Shown: piece by piece, positions 26,498 through 35,453 of the stretch
Position numbering within the stretch: the first letter of the stretch is position 1
How the letters are laid out: each line of letters begins with the position of its first letter
Source of the DNA: Rhodeus uyekii
Taxonomy: Eukaryota > Chordata > Actinopteri > Cypriniformes > Acheilognathidae
NCBI GenBank assembly: GCA_037043235.1
Contig: JAWRVZ010000237.1
Span: 552,501-616,500, forward strand
Direction of reading: 5' to 3'
Length of the DNA: 64,000 bases
The notes under the pieces: generated by a model
Seen by the model: the letters and a program-made list of their open reading frames with translations, nothing else
What the model was told of the DNA's origin: nothing
The model's database searches: none
Position numbers and translations under genes: made by a program

Positions 26498-29400
26498 AAG
26501 TGTCATTTATTCCTGTGATTAAAGCTGAATTTATTAGATGATAAATACAGTAAAACGGTGTAATATTATATCAGTGTAAACAGCTGTTTTCTATGTGAAT
26601 ATATAGTAAAGTGTCATTTATTCCTTTGATTAAAGCTGAATTTATTAGATGATAAATACAGTAAAACGGTGTAATATTACATCAGTGTAAAACAGCTGTT
26701 TTCTATGTGAATATATAGTAAAATGTAATTTATTCCTGTGATTAAAGCTGAATTTATTAGATGATAAATACAGTAAAACAGTGTAATATTATATCAGTGT
26801 AAACAGCTGTTTTCTATGTGAATATATATAGTAAAATGTAATTTATTCCTGTGATTAAAGCTGAATTTATTAGATGATAAATACAGTAAAACAGTGTAAT
26901 ATTGTATCAGTGTAAAACAGCTGTTTTCTATGTGAATATATAGTAAAGTGTCATTTATTCCTGTGATTAAAGCTGAATTTTCAGCATCATTACTCCAGTC
27001 TTACATGATCATTCTAATATGATGATTTGATAATCAACAAATGTTTATGATTATTATCAGTGTTGAAAACAGTTGAGCTGCTGCTTTATATTTTATTGGA
27101 AACCTTGGACAATTTCATGATTAGAAAGTTCAAAAGAACAGCATTTATTTGAATCAAAATCTTTTGTGACATAAATTTACTGATTGATGCGATGCGTCTT
27201 TTTTGTGAAATCTTACTGACCTCAGTTTTTTTTTAATGGAATATTTTTGCACAAAAAAAAGTAATGCTTGTAAAATGAAGCATGAAAATCATTAATAAAT
27301 TTAAAATGAAAAACCCATAGACTATAACAAATTGCGCCAGTCTTGATATTCTTGCCACACTTTTGATGGATTGGTAGAACAGCTATTTGGAGATACCAAA
27401 AGTCATTCAGTTCAGTGAGAGTTGACGATTCAAGAGGAATAGCAACCTCTGGCGGAGCGGGACAGTTGAGCAGGTTTAAGTTAATTAATCTCAAGACAAT
27501 TAATCTCCCACGATCCCCGATACAGTTGGATCCTGCAGTTCATTCAGTAAGAAGACCAGCTAACAACTAACAGGGATTAAATTGCTGTCAGCCTGAACGC
27601 AACCCAATGTTTTCCTCCTGATGGGATTGGCAGTTTGTGTAAACTTGTCCTGTTCTCTGGACTCGGACAGATGGACACGTTTGTGAATCCTCTCCGGAGC
27701 TCCATGAGGAACGTGTCCAATGCCGTGAAGTCACTGCCGGACAGCCTGGCCGAGGGAGTGTCCAAAGTCTCGGCGGACATGGGCCAGGATATTAAGAAAC
27801 TTGGCCAGGATATTAAACAGTCCATATTTAAGGTAGAGCACGTCTAGAGAATCACAGAACACAGCGAGAAATGCGAAAGACCTCCAAACCTGGACGTTTT
27901 ACATTGTTTTTGTGTAACTGGGAAACTTGCTCTCTGCATTTAGTCAGTAAATTCACACGCATAGCGGAGCAGGTGCACAACATGTAGACACTCGACTGGC
28001 GTTATTTGAATATATGTGGTTTTGTCACTGAATGTATGTCGTGAGCTCCAGATGTGTCCCATCCACAGGTGCCTCCTTTAATGCAGAAGTCTGACATCGA
28101 TCCCGAACACTGCCGCGTCTCGGCACAGCTGGACGACAACGTGAGTCAAAACTTGGCCAAGTCTCTCATAGAGCAGCACGGATAAATAATCACAGTAATT
28201 ATAAGCAGCAAATCTAGTATAAGCTTTATGGTTTAATGTTTAAAAGCACAATCAGGCAACATTTTGAAAAGTTACCATAGTGTCATTACCATAAAAATGC
28301 GTTTTTTCATTGATTTGTTCATTTTATAATTTAATTAAATGTGGATTATTATTATTATATTCTATTTTTTTATTTTATAATACTATATTACCACATCAAT
28401 GTATTTATTTTCTATAATTATTTTTCATATTATTTAGTAAAAAAATATATTTTACAGTAGTATTATTTTTTTATTAATATTATTTTTTTCCATTTTGTTG
28501 TATAATTTTATTATTACCATAGTAAGGTGTTTCTCTAGTATTTTAGATTTTATAATTTATTATAATAATTATATATTAATATTATTATACTTAATCATGT
28601 TTTATGTATATAAAATAATTCTTAATATTATTTTTAAATACTAATTTACTCAGACACTTTTTGCAGTTTTTTTTTTCATCTTTCTTGCCTTTTTTACCCT
28701 GATTTGTTTGCACATGTGTTTATCAGTTTTTTCAGTGACTGCATGTCTGTATTCAGATTGTAGAGTTTCCGCTGTGAGTTTCATAAGTGTTGTTGTTGTA
28801 CAGGTGGATGATAATATTCCTCTGAGGGTGATGCTGCTGTTGATGGACGAAGTGTTTGACCTGAAGGAGAGAAATCAGTGGCTGCGGAGAAACATCAAAA
28901 ACCTCCTGCAGCAGCTCATCAAAGCCACGTATGGAGACACCATTAACAGGTGCGACGGACCGCCAGCGCTTTATGACTCGTGTTTGTCCTCGTGTTCAAC
29001 AGCCAGCTTTTGTTTTTGCTTCCTTGCAGGAAAATCGTGGATCATGTCGACTCCATGACCTCGCCTGAGCAAGTGTCTGATTATGTGAAGAGATTCAGGT
29101 GACGAGGACGTCTGCTCTGAAATGTATGTGCTTCTGCTTCGTCTTCTGACTGGTGCGTTTGACTCCGCAGAGACTCCTATTGGCCGAACGGGATTCTCGC
29201 CGAGACGCCGCCCCGCAGGGACAAAAGCCTCCGCATGAGGACGCGGGTCGCCGCCAAAACCACACTCCTGGGCATCATGCCAGGTACACGCTGCACGAGT
29301 CGGGATAGATTGACAATCACGTTATTTATGATTCTGAACAAACGGATGAAATTTACTTGAGGATGTTAAAACAGTCTATTTGAAATGTTTCATTAATCTT

Positions 29401-30790
29401 ACTGATTTAAAAAAGAAAAAATATATAAAAAACAGTCCCCTGTTACGATGTTCGGGATAGGATCATTATCTGAAGCATCCATTTACTTTCAAAAATTGAT
29501 TTTGATCACTATTGTAGAGTTAATTTTTATTCCAGTACAATAGTGCCTTGATATACGAGCATATTCCGATCCGGCACGAGCTCGTAACTTGAATTGCTCG
29601 TATCTCAAATCATTTTTTCCCATAAAAAATTATTAGGAAAAATAATGATCCGTTCCGGCCCTCTAAAAAACTCCCTTATTAGTGCTGATAACAATGGAAA
29701 AAACATGTCTTTAATTGCTATATAGACACACACACACAAAATTATAGTATATAAGGATTCCTATGATATAAAATAAAATGTGGTTTTAATTATGAGTTCT
29801 TTCCTTCGAGACACACGATACAGTAGCGGCTAATGACGGCATGTGAGGAGGAGGAGGAGGGATAACGTATATAACACAAACACAATATGGAAGTGTAGTG
29901 TTTGTTCCCGTGTTGTGTATTGATAGACTCAGAAGCTCATATTTATTATTATTGAACACTCATAACTGGTGCTGCTCCCAGCTTAATACTGGTGAATCAC
30001 TCGTTGCCCCCGGTAACCCCCGCTGTAAAACCAAGCTGCCTCTAGTGGAGATCATATGCTATTACCCCATAAATGAGGAGCTTGAGCTGCTGCGAGTGCT
30101 GAACACCTCTAGCGTCTGGAAGCTGCTCGTATCTCAAATATTTACTCGTATCTCAAAGCAAAAATTGCTCGAAGGTTTGCTCGTATCTTGGAAAACTCAT
30201 ATGTCGGGACGCTCGTATCTCAAAGCATTACTGTAATTGAAATGTTTTATTAATCTTAATTACTTAAAAAAGAATAACTTTTTAAACAGTCCCCTGTTGC
30301 GATGTTATGTATACGATCATTATTTGAAGCATTCAAAAGTTGATTTTGATCACCATTGTAGAAATCAGAAATTTGATTTTTGATCCGAGTACTTCTGAAA
30401 GTTTGTAGCAGGAATAGCAGAGGATTTACAGACACAGAAGAATCGTTGTCGTTTAGGACTGAGAGCGCATGGGTGTTTGAGTCGGGATTGCGATTGAATC
30501 TGTATGCCTACCCAATTCATTTGACTTGAGATTTGATCTCTCTTCTCCTCCTCTCAGACGAGCTGAAGCACATCATCGGGGCGGACACCACGCGCAAGGG
30601 CATCCTGCGTGTGTTTGACATGTTCCAGCACCAGTCTCTGAACCGCCGGCTGGTCTACGTCTTTCTAGAGGGCTTCCTGGAGACCTTGTTTCCTCAACAC
30701 AGGTTCCCCGAGCTGTTCGTGAAGCTCCACTCACGCTCGCCGCGCGTACTCAAATATTCACAAAAATTGCGCAGCTTGCACAAGAGGTGA
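2496..30790 (+). CDS. snx13: Sorting nexin 13 (RGS-PX1), complete, 26 coding exons
   Basis: Membrane-anchored sorting nexin. The family acts at ER/endolysosome/lipid-droplet contacts, in endosomal sorting and cholesterol export, and mammalian SNX13 was described as a Galpha-s GAP. Coding exons: 2496-2507, 11797-11909, 12012-12114, 12816-12905, 15684-15805, 15964-16085, 16281-16385, 17744-17832, 19303-19386, 19472-19610, 19920-20008, 20512-20611, 20686-20882, 22210-22314, 22397-22529, 23031-23068, 23152-23221, 24164-24339, 25846-25953, 26030-26140, 27671-27832, 28069-28140, 28804-28949, 29030-29098, 29171-29283, 30558-30790. All introns are GT-AG, phases match and the total is 2901 nt (966 aa plus TGA), close to the roughly 960-970 aa of vertebrate SNX13. 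The start MFAEASLSIWGWG aligns with the family N-terminus. Domain order: N-terminal hydrophobic hairpin, PXA, RGS, PX, nexin C. No frameshift or stop was seen. Intron 1 is about 9.3 kb and repeat-rich. Confidence 0.96.
2620..3290. repeat. GT-rich microsatellite/minisatellite complex in snx13 intron 1
   Basis: (GT)n at 3003-3047 is flanked by degenerate longer units. One is a roughly 26-bp unit (tgtttgttgtttacatgaatag) repeated about five times at 3090-3245, and another contains 'gccatgggtggagatgatggg', seen at about 2926, 3050 and (partly) 3296. The region begins about 110 bp after exon 1. Confidence 0.8.
3973..4639. mobile_element. MITE family A, copy 1
   Basis: The ends are inverted repeats (CAGTAATATTTTGAGATACG at the left, ctcgtatctcaaggtattactg at the right) with TA on both sides, as expected of a Tc1/mariner/pogo-type non-autonomous element. 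The motif gatacgagc or its complement gctcgtatc recurs many times near both ends. The interior is non-coding, with a short (ca)n and a GAGGAGGAGG run. Close relatives are at 17858, 20935, 24464 and 29538; shorter ones are at 36034 and 53987. Confidence 0.85.
5550..5705. repeat. Dispersed repeat fragment (pair with 21675-21865)
   Basis: The segment around 'gttgactagcagacg' and 'gccaatag-cgactaatcactc' occurs again in snx13 intron 13 with the same order of blocks. It is an old, unidentified interspersed repeat with no coding content. Confidence 0.6.
5735..6200. mobile_element. MITE-like repeat with cccgcgggttata motifs
   Basis: Repeated copies of 'gtgcgggttata' and the reverse 'tataacccgcgg' cluster at both ends of a roughly 460-bp non-coding stretch that ends 'gcgggaaaatacgg'. 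This resembles a degraded inverted-repeat transposon. The family was not identified and the left terminus is unclear. Confidence 0.5.
6219..6370 (+). repeat. tRNA-derived SINE copy
   Basis: Head 'ggctttcctgtgtttctaac', B box 'gggttcgatttcc', body 'gattagaatgtcaatgtg' and a full tail 'ggataaaagcgtctgataaa' are present. It ends beside a (ta)n tract. Confidence 0.85.
7480..7601 (-). repeat. tRNA-derived SINE copy, reversed
   Basis: The reverse complement of the SINE tail (atttatcagacgcttttatc) begins the copy, and the B box complement 'gggaatcaaaccc' and head complement 'cacaggaaagc' follow. The middle of the body is deleted relative to other copies. Confidence 0.85.
7866..7993 (+). repeat. tRNA-derived SINE copy, 5' truncated
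   Basis: It starts inside the tRNA-like head (gtgcttgcaacg), keeps the B box 'gggttcgattccc' and body, and has a shortened tail 'ggtaaaagcatgaatgtaaa'. Confidence 0.8.
7994..9464. other. snx13 intron 1 interior, no gene or clear repeat
   Basis: AT-rich intronic sequence. No open frame with recognisable protein content and no tandem repeat was seen. Confidence 0.5.
9465..9606 (-). repeat. tRNA-derived SINE copy, reversed
   Basis: The complement of tail, body and head is present in order, ending 'gagctacaggaaagct'. Its head abuts a fossil of a non-LTR reverse transcriptase at 9609. Confidence 0.85.
9609..9662 (+). pseudogene. Fossil fragment of a non-LTR retrotransposon RT
   Basis: Eighteen codons read GVPQGSVLGPLLFIIYLL, the conserved RT palm motif of LINE-type reverse transcriptases (consensus G-x-PQGS-x-LGPLLF). 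The rest of the element is not recognisable on either side, so this is a short relic in snx13 intron 1. Confidence 0.7.
10494..10575. repeat. (TA)n microsatellite, about 40 units
   Basis: An uninterrupted alternating TA tract, followed about 30 bp later by a (CA)n tract at 10602-10621. Confidence 0.97.
10622..11790. other. snx13 intron 1, 3' part, no gene seen
   Basis: Unique-looking intronic DNA with a short (gt)n at 11121-11143. The small open frames show no known domain. Confidence 0.5.
11797..12114 (+). CDS. snx13: snx13 exons 2-3: N-terminal membrane anchor
   Basis: Exons 11797-11909 and 12012-12114 encode residues 5-76. Residues about 15-50 are almost wholly hydrophobic (starting LGVVLFLISFGPFAIFYLAF, then a GGG turn and VVLLLFG), which fits the paired membrane segment of the SNX13/14/19/25 group. 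The codon for the middle Gly of the GGG turn is split by the intron. The 102-base intron between these exons ends in a (ct)n polypyrimidine tract. Confidence 0.93.
12245..12408 (+). repeat. tRNA-derived SINE copy
   Basis: A near full-length copy: head 'ggctttcctgtatctctaac', B box 'gggtttgattccc' (one change), body and tail 'aataaaagcgtctgataaat'. It lies in snx13 intron 3. Confidence 0.88.
12816..19610 (+). CDS. snx13: snx13 exons 4-10: PXA domain
   Basis: Exons 12816-12905, 15684-15805, 15964-16085, 16281-16385, 17744-17832, 19303-19386 and 19472-19610 encode residues about 77-326. The PXA (PX-associated) domain spans roughly residues 95-283; landmark stretches are IDEPLQQVIQFALRDYIQYW, DWQPYFTTRLVDDF, FLREILARGVLLPLIDQLSD and NQFVIWMIRDSSCNYEAFMN. 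The domain is typical of this sorting nexin subgroup and is implicated in lipid handling. The exon 10 donor (gtagac) is followed about 17 bases later by a long (CA)n tract. Confidence 0.93.
13655..14228. repeat. Interspersed repeat, copy 1 (pair with 42571-43240)
   Basis: From 13791 to 14228 the sequence matches 42804-43240 with only a handful of differences, for example a one-base insertion in the 'ttcattgggg' run and a C/A change in 'gagacccgacagacc'. Weaker similarity extends upstream to about 13655. No long open frame is present. The family was not identified; it sits in snx13 intron 4. Confidence 0.8.
14724..14838. mobile_element. 115-bp hAT-like MITE with 8-bp target duplication
   Basis: Terminal inverted repeats CAGTGGTCCCC and GGGGACCACTG enclose a 115-bp element. 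The direct repeat TGCTAATT lies at 14716-14723 and 14839-14846, the 8-bp target duplication expected of hAT transposons. A homopolymer run of C at 14731-14750 extends the left repeat. The interior (caccggtctgcggc, taccggtccgcggtac) has imperfect palindromes. Confidence 0.9.
15250..15304. mobile_element. Solo terminal end of a TA-flanked MITE
   Basis: The sequence ends 'cgacataaccgggttccactg' followed by TA. Its complement, CAGTGGAACCCGGTTATGTC, has the same plan as the ends of the elements at 18070 and 56860. I could not find a matching left end, so this is a truncated copy or one whose other end has decayed. Confidence 0.55.
16640..16670. repeat. Short (TA)n tract in snx13 intron 7
   Basis: An alternating TA run between exon 7 (ending 16385) and exon 8 (starting 17744). 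The rest of that intron shows no recognisable element. Confidence 0.8.
17858..18957. mobile_element. MITE family A, copy 2, interrupted by another MITE
   Basis: The left end (taataccttgagatacgagc) begins 26 bases after the exon 8 donor. Family body 'ctcccttattagtgctaata' follows, then the element is split at a TA by a different 791-bp MITE (18070-18860). The body resumes 'tataaggattcctgtg' and ends with the subterminal repeats 'gctcgtatctcagaac'. Part of the interior present in other copies is missing, and the right terminus is degraded. Confidence 0.82.
18070..18860. mobile_element. MITE family B, nested in family A copy 2
   Basis: Ends are CAGTAGAACCCCGACTTACG and cgtaagtcggggttctactg, a long near-perfect inverted repeat, with TA at 18068-18069 and 18861-18862. 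Subterminal motifs 'cgtatgtcgaacttttcgta' occur at both sides. It has no transposase frame. The TIR style and TA duplication are typical of the Tc1/mariner/pogo superfamily. Confidence 0.9.
19627..19706. repeat. (CA)n microsatellite beside the snx13 exon 10 donor
   Basis: About 40 CA units begin 17 bases after the exon 10 splice donor at 19611. Confidence 0.97.
19920..22529 (+). CDS. snx13: snx13 exons 11-15: linker and RGS domain
   Basis: Exons 19920-20008, 20512-20611, 20686-20882, 22210-22314 and 22397-22529 encode residues about 327-534. A conserved linker (INSLLFVKKVCETRIQRLQS) precedes an RGS fold at roughly residues 370-510, with ALQFFMDYMQHMGGQAVLFF at its start and DERYYPSFRQHPLYVRMLAE at its end. 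RGS domains accelerate GTP hydrolysis by G-alpha subunits; this one is divergent from classical RGS proteins, so GAP activity in this species is inferred. Confidence 0.92.
20935..21625. mobile_element. MITE family A, copy 3
   Basis: CAGTAATACCTTGAGATATG at the left and 'tctcaagatattactg' at the right, TA on both sides, with the family interior (ctcccttattagtgctaata, gaggaggagg, cactcgttgcccccggtaac). It lies 52 bases after the exon 13 donor. Confidence 0.88.
21633..21671 (+). repeat. tRNA-derived SINE, head fragment
   Basis: Only the head 'ggctttcctgtagctcaaac' and about 18 further bases remain, directly after MITE copy 3. Confidence 0.6.
21675..21865. repeat. Dispersed repeat fragment (pair with 5550-5705)
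   Basis: Shares 'ttgactagcagacg', 'taagccaatagtcgactaat' and the following 'cactc...ttgaatatata' blocks with 5550-5705. It is followed by a (ta)n tract at 21878-21901. Confidence 0.6.
21906..22057 (+). repeat. tRNA-derived SINE copy
   Basis: Complete head, B box 'gggttcgattccc', body and tail 'taaagcgtctgataaatgca', in snx13 intron 13, ending about 150 bp before exon 14. Confidence 0.85.
23031..23221 (+). CDS. snx13: snx13 exons 16-17: Ser/Gly/Asp-rich RGS-PX linker
   Basis: Two small exons (23031-23068, 38 nt; 23152-23221, 70 nt) encode ESFNGSPTGSINL and SLDDLSSGSVDESAQLHAFI with following residues. The composition is low-complexity Ser/Asp, which suggests a flexible and possibly phosphorylated linker. 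Exon 17 ends in phase 1 and meets a tandem pair of acceptors at exon 18. Confidence 0.9.
23358..23510 (+). repeat. tRNA-derived SINE copy
   Basis: Head partly degraded (ggttttgctgagtctcgaac), then 'gagagtggcgcttgcaacat', B box, body and tail 'gataaaagcatctgataaat'. It lies in snx13 intron 17. Confidence 0.85.
24164..24196 (+). promoter_or_regulatory. snx13: In-frame tandem alternative acceptor of snx13 exon 18
   Basis: Two AG acceptors 33 bases apart (ctctctgtag at 24163 and ctatggcag at 24196) are both in phase with exon 17. Use of the upstream one adds VDAFLNHLPMA before GVCNDHGK; use of the downstream one omits it. The upstream site has the better polypyrimidine tract. Confidence 0.65.
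24164..26140 (+). CDS. snx13: snx13 exons 18-20: PX domain
   Basis: Exons 24164-24339, 25846-25953 and 26030-26140 encode residues about 571-702. The PX phosphoinositide-binding fold runs from GKTYALYTVTVIRK through the signature YRRYSDFHDFHMRI, whose Arg pair normally contacts the 3-phosphate, to the proline-loop region (LPGKKTFNNM) and the helical end YVYDFLENKAYSKGKGDF. Exon 18 can start at 24164 or, in the same frame, at 24197, giving 966 or 955 aa proteins. Confidence 0.93.
24464..25213. mobile_element. MITE family A, copy 4
   Basis: Full-length copy with CAGTAATACCTTGAGATACG and its inverted end, TA flanks, and internal blocks as in copies 1, 3 and 5. It begins 124 bases after the exon 18 donor and is followed by an AT-rich tract with (ta)n at 25285-25309. 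Confidence 0.88.
26320..27215 (+). repeat. Dispersed fish repeat with internal 112-bp tandem array (copy 1)
   Basis: The element starts 'actgttcaaaaattgtggtc' and then has about five tandem units of roughly 112 bp over 26400-26990 (landmarks tttattcctgtgattaaagc, ttattagatgataaatacag, aacagctgttttctatgtga). It finishes with a unique tail (cagcatcattactccagtct, then tagaaagttcaaaagaacag). It occupies much of snx13 intron 20. Confidence 0.85.
27671..28140 (+). CDS. snx13: snx13 exons 21-22: linker between PX and nexin C
   Basis: Exon 21 (27671-27832) begins MDTFVNPLRSSMRNVSNAVK and contains a short internal repetition (GQDIKKLGQDIK). Exon 22 (28069-28140) encodes VPPLMQKSDIDPEHCRVSAQ and LDDN. 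Both are phase 0 on each side, so either could be skipped without a frameshift. Confidence 0.92.
28804..30790 (+). CDS. snx13: snx13 exons 23-26: nexin C domain and stop
   Basis: Exons 28804-28949, 29030-29098, 29171-29283 and 30558-30790 encode residues about 781-966. The nexin C-terminal domain begins VDDNIPLRVMLLLMDEVFDL and continues through NQWLRRNIKNLLQQLIKATY and PDELKHIIGADTTRKGILRV to the C-terminal KLHSRSPRVLKYSQKLRSLH KR, followed by TGA. Intron 25 carries a MITE copy (29538-30233). Confidence 0.93.
29538..30233. mobile_element. MITE family A, copy 5
   Basis: Left end diverged (CAATAGTGCCTTGATATACG), right end 'ctcgtatctcaaagcattactg', TA flanks, family interior complete. It lies in snx13 intron 25. 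Confidence 0.85.
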
Positions 30791-33140
30791 CAGACGGACG
30801 ATTCTCCCGCCGGTGCAGGAGAGGGAGGAGTCAGCGGCGCCCGTGGCGGCAGCAAACGCTCGAACACATGCCTCCCTCTCAGTGCCTCTGCTTTAAAGCA
30901 CTGCGTTGACACGACCGTAGCATAGAGGACTCATTTTATCATCATCAAACACTTCAGCCACCTCTGAACCACTATGAAAGACTGAACACTGAGCGACCGT
31001 TCTCTCCGTTTGTATGTTGTGTGTGTGTGTGTGTGTATATACACATGATTTTTGGGGGATTACTTTGAGTTTGTTTTTGTATTCGGCAGCCTCATCGTCA
31101 ATATGGTGAACGAAATCTGACCGAACCAACCTATGCACCTTAACACTCATTACAAGCAGAACCGTAGTATGATCTTCATTTACAAACATTGTGGCACTGA
31201 AACTGAATCCAGACAACCAATCGGTTGCGTGAAGAGGGCGGGGCTTAAAACAAGCCACGCCCCTCAGCCTTCCACTCACATATAATCAAGACTTCATCGT
31301 TATCTAAAGCCCTCGAAAAAGATGGTGCGATTCAGCTAGCGTGTGCTTGCATGGGTGGCTCAGCGCATACAGACGGACATGTGCTTTAAACGAATGTACC
31401 TGTGTGTGTGTGTGTGTCCTGTTTTTATAACTCAATCCAGTGGAGGATCGTGTACATGTTTGTTTTTTTAACGTACTTTTAGACTAGCAAGTGTAGCACT
31501 AACTGCAACCGTCGGACGCCGGAGACGTTTGCGTGTGAGAAATAGAGCCTTAAATCCCAGACGAGAGTGGTGTGCGGTAGACGTAGCTTCCCCTCAGACG
31601 CGCACACACCTCCGCACACGTGTTGTTCTGTTTTGTGCAATGTTTCTTTAATGCATGTTCTGTAATAATCGTGTATGGGATAGTTTAAGCGACTCCGAAA
31701 CCACACGAAGCGCTTCAGATCCACCGGAACATTTCGTTGTTGTAAATGGCTTGTTTTAAAGGACTTGTTTTATAAGTCTGGCTTTTATTTTGTGTTGGGG
31801 ACGCTCTTGTTTTTAATGTTTCATCACTCCTGCCGTGTTTCGCTTTTAGGAGCGAGTGAAAGCACTTTGTAGCTGAACGGAGGCTCAAAACGTGCAAGCG
31901 GAGGTCAGAGGTCGTCTGGCATTAGAGCACATGGGTTACACTAACACTCTCCGGTCACACTTATGATATATCTACACTTGCACGGCTCACCCTTGAGGAA
32001 AAGTGCGTCAGTTGTATTTTGCATAAAGAAAATTAAGCCCCCTTTTTTTTGGGGGGGGGGGGCAATTAAAATGTTCATGCCGATTAATCTTTCCTTCCTT
32101 AATTCTCATTACTATCATGTGAAATAAATCTCATCGATACAATACAAAATTATTTATTATGTGAAAGTAAGTGTAAAACGAACTATTATGTAAACTATTA
32201 AACAAATACAATATTTTTCGTTACGTAATTCGAATTTCGGTAACACGTCACAATAAGGTTGCATTGGTTACGCTTAATACATCAACTAACTTTCTTTAGT
32301 GTTCGTTAATCTTTATTCATTTAAATACAATGTTAGTTCAGGTTCATTAAAGTTAACAGACGCCACTTGATTTTAATCCGATATTTGATATAACTTAATA
32401 AATGTTGAGTTTTACCATAGTTTTTAGTTCTTTTATTGATGTTAACGAATGAAATCTTATTGTAAATTGTTACCGATTTTTCTTTCGATTTAAGTATTGA
32501 GAATTGAGCAGAAATTGTCAGGCGAAAAGGCAATTTTTTGCGATTATGCAAATATGTCATTAGTTTGGAGTGAATGTGACCGTTCTCAGGTTTCAGGAGC
32601 TTCATCTTCAACACCTGCTTCAGATCAGCAGAAAATCATGTGAATAAACGACAACAATAATAAAAATGGCACTTAAACTCGTTTCAGTCGCTGTTTGCTG
32701 TGATTGGCCAGCAGGTTTACTCTCTCTCTGCCGTGATTGGCTGACACTGAGAGGCTGTGCTGTGATTGGACGAGTCGCACTTCTCCTCTCAATGGCGGAT
32801 ACGAACGTTTCCGATTCCTGATTTGATTTATTTTTCTGAATCCCCGTCTGTGTGAATCTCTGAAATGAACTGTGTGTGTTGGTGTATAGTGTGTGTGTCA
32901 GCGGTGTGCCTACATGTACTGTCAATTATATTTTCTTATTTTTCTTTAGCAAAGTCGATTTGAATGTCATGGTCGTTTTAAGAGACTGAAAAAGACTCTA
33001 AAAGGAGTAGAGTGTTTGCATTATGCTTCTAAAACATTCATTTTGAGCAGCTTTACTCAGTATAACACTAATAAAATTAACTCCAACTCACTGACGGATG
33101 AGACTCATTTACTGTGTGTCGGATTCAGACCCAAATAAAG
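30791..33140 (+). other. snx13: Probable snx13 3' UTR and downstream DNA
   Basis: There is no coding potential after the snx13 stop. Canonical AATAAA hexamers on the + strand occur at about 32123, 32643 and 33134; any could end the transcript. The last is followed within 70 bases by a (ca)n tract. A (gt)n run at 31020-31040 and a G-run at 32050 are the other visible features. The 3' end cannot be fixed from sequence alone. Confidence 0.4.
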
Positions 33141-33217
33141 ACTGTCTGGACTAAGAATTAAGTATGAGAATTGAAACTTTCACATTTATCTGCGTGTTTG
33201 TCTTTTATCTCTCTCTC

Positions 33218-33218
33218 A

Positions 33219-33251
<33 letters not shown>

Positions 33252-33480
33252 TCTCTTTCTCTCTCTCTCTCGCTTACTCTGTCTCTCTTTCTCAATATCT
33301 CTCTCTCTCACACTGTCCCCCCTCTCTCAATTCAATTTTTTCAATTTGGAAAGCTTTATTATCATGACAAAAAGTACATTTTGTATTGCGAAAGCATTGC
33401 AACAACAGAAATGGAACATATGAACAAGAACAAAGATCATTGGGTAAAGACTATGACAAAAAGAATGAAAATAAAATAAA
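33218..33480. repeat. (CA)n/(CT)n tract and an associated dispersed repeat
   Basis: Simple CA then CT repeats, followed by a segment (attcaattttttcaatttgg, gctttattatcatgacaaaa) that looks like a common fish repeat adjoining simple-sequence DNA. It leads directly into the large CT/CA array. Confidence 0.6.
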
Positions 33481-35420
33481 TCCTCTTTCTCTCTCTCTTT
33501 CACTCACACACACTGTCTCTTTCTCTCTCTTGCTTACACTCTCTGTCTCTCTCAATATCTCTCACACACACACTGTCTCTTTCTCTCTTGCTTACACTCT
33601 CTGTCTCTCTTTCTCAATATCTCTCACACACACATACACACACACACACAGTCTCACTCTCACACACACATACACACACACACACAGTCTCACTCTCACA
33701 CACACACACACACTGTCTCTCTTTCTCAATATCTCTCTCACACACACACACACTGTCTCCCTCTCTCTCACTCTCTCACTTACACTCTGTCCCTTTCTCA
33801 ATCTCTCTCTCACACACACACACACACTGTCTCACTCTCTCACTTACACTCTGTCCCTTTCTCAATCTCTCTCTCACACACACACACACACTGTCTCACT
33901 CTCTCACTTACACTCTGTCCCTTTCTCAATCTCTCTCTCACACACACACACACACTGTCTCACTCTCTCACTTACACTCTGTCTCTTTCTCAATCTCTCT
34001 CTCACACACACACACACACTGTCTCACTCTCTCACTTACACTCTGTCCCTTTCTCAATCTCTCTCTCACACACACACACACACTGTCTCACTCTCTCACT
34101 TACACTCTGTCCCTTTCTCAATCTCTCTCTCTCACACACACACACACTGTCTCCCTTTCTCTCACTCTCTCACTTACACTCTGTCTCTTTCTCAATCTCT
34201 CTCTCACACACACACACACACTGTCTCCCTTTCTCTCACTCTCTCACTTACACTCTGTCCCTTTCTCAATCTCTCTCTCACACACACACACACACTGTCT
34301 CCCTTTCTCTCACTCTCTCACTTACACTCTGTCCCTTTCTCAATCTCTCTCTCACACACACACACACACTGTCTCACTCTCTCACTTACACTCTGTCCCT
34401 TTCTCAATCTCTCTCTCACACACACACACACACTGTCTCCCTTTCTCTCACTCTCTCACTTACACTCTGTCTCTTTCTCAATCTCTCTCTCACACACACA
34501 CACACACTGTCTCCCTTTCTCTCACTCTCTCACTTACACTCTGTCCCTTTCTCAATCTCTCTCTCACACACACACACACACTGTCTCCCTTTCTCTCACT
34601 CTCTCACTTACACTCTGTCCCTTTCTCAATCTCTCTCTCACACACACACACACACTGTCTCCCTTTCTCTCACTCTCTCACTTACACTCTGTCCCTTTCT
34701 CAATCTCTCTCTCACACACACACACACACACACTGTCTCCCTTTCTCTCACTCTCTCACTTACACTCTGTCTCTTTCTCAATCTCTCTCTCACACACACA
34801 CACACACTGTCTCCCTTTCTCTCACTCTCTCACTTACACTCTGTCCCTTTCTCAATCTCTCTCTCACACACACACACACACTGTCTCCCTTTCTCTCACT
34901 CTCTCACTTACACTCTGTCCCTTTCTCAATCTCTCTCTCACACACACACACACACACACTGTCTCCCTTTCTCTCACTCTCTCACTTACACTCTGTCTCT
35001 TTCTCAATCTCTCTCTCACACACACACACACACTGTCTCACTCTCTCACTTACACTCTGTCCCTTTCTCAATCTCTCTCTCACACACACACACACACTGT
35101 CTCCCTTTCTCTCACTCTCTCACTTACACTCTGTCCCTTTCTCAATCTCTCTCTCACACACACACACACACTGTCTCACTCTCTCACTTACACTCTGTCC
35201 CTTTCTCAATCTCTCACTCACACACACACACACACTGTCTCTCTTTCTCTCACTCTCTCACTTACACTCTGTCCCTTTCTCAATCTCTCTCTCACACACA
35301 CACACACACTGTCTCCCTTTCTCTCACTCTCTCACTTACACTCTGTCTCTTTCTCAATCTCTCACACACACACACACACACACACTGTCTCTCTTTCTCA
35401 ATATCTCTCTCTCACACACA

Positions 35421-35453
<33 letters not shown>

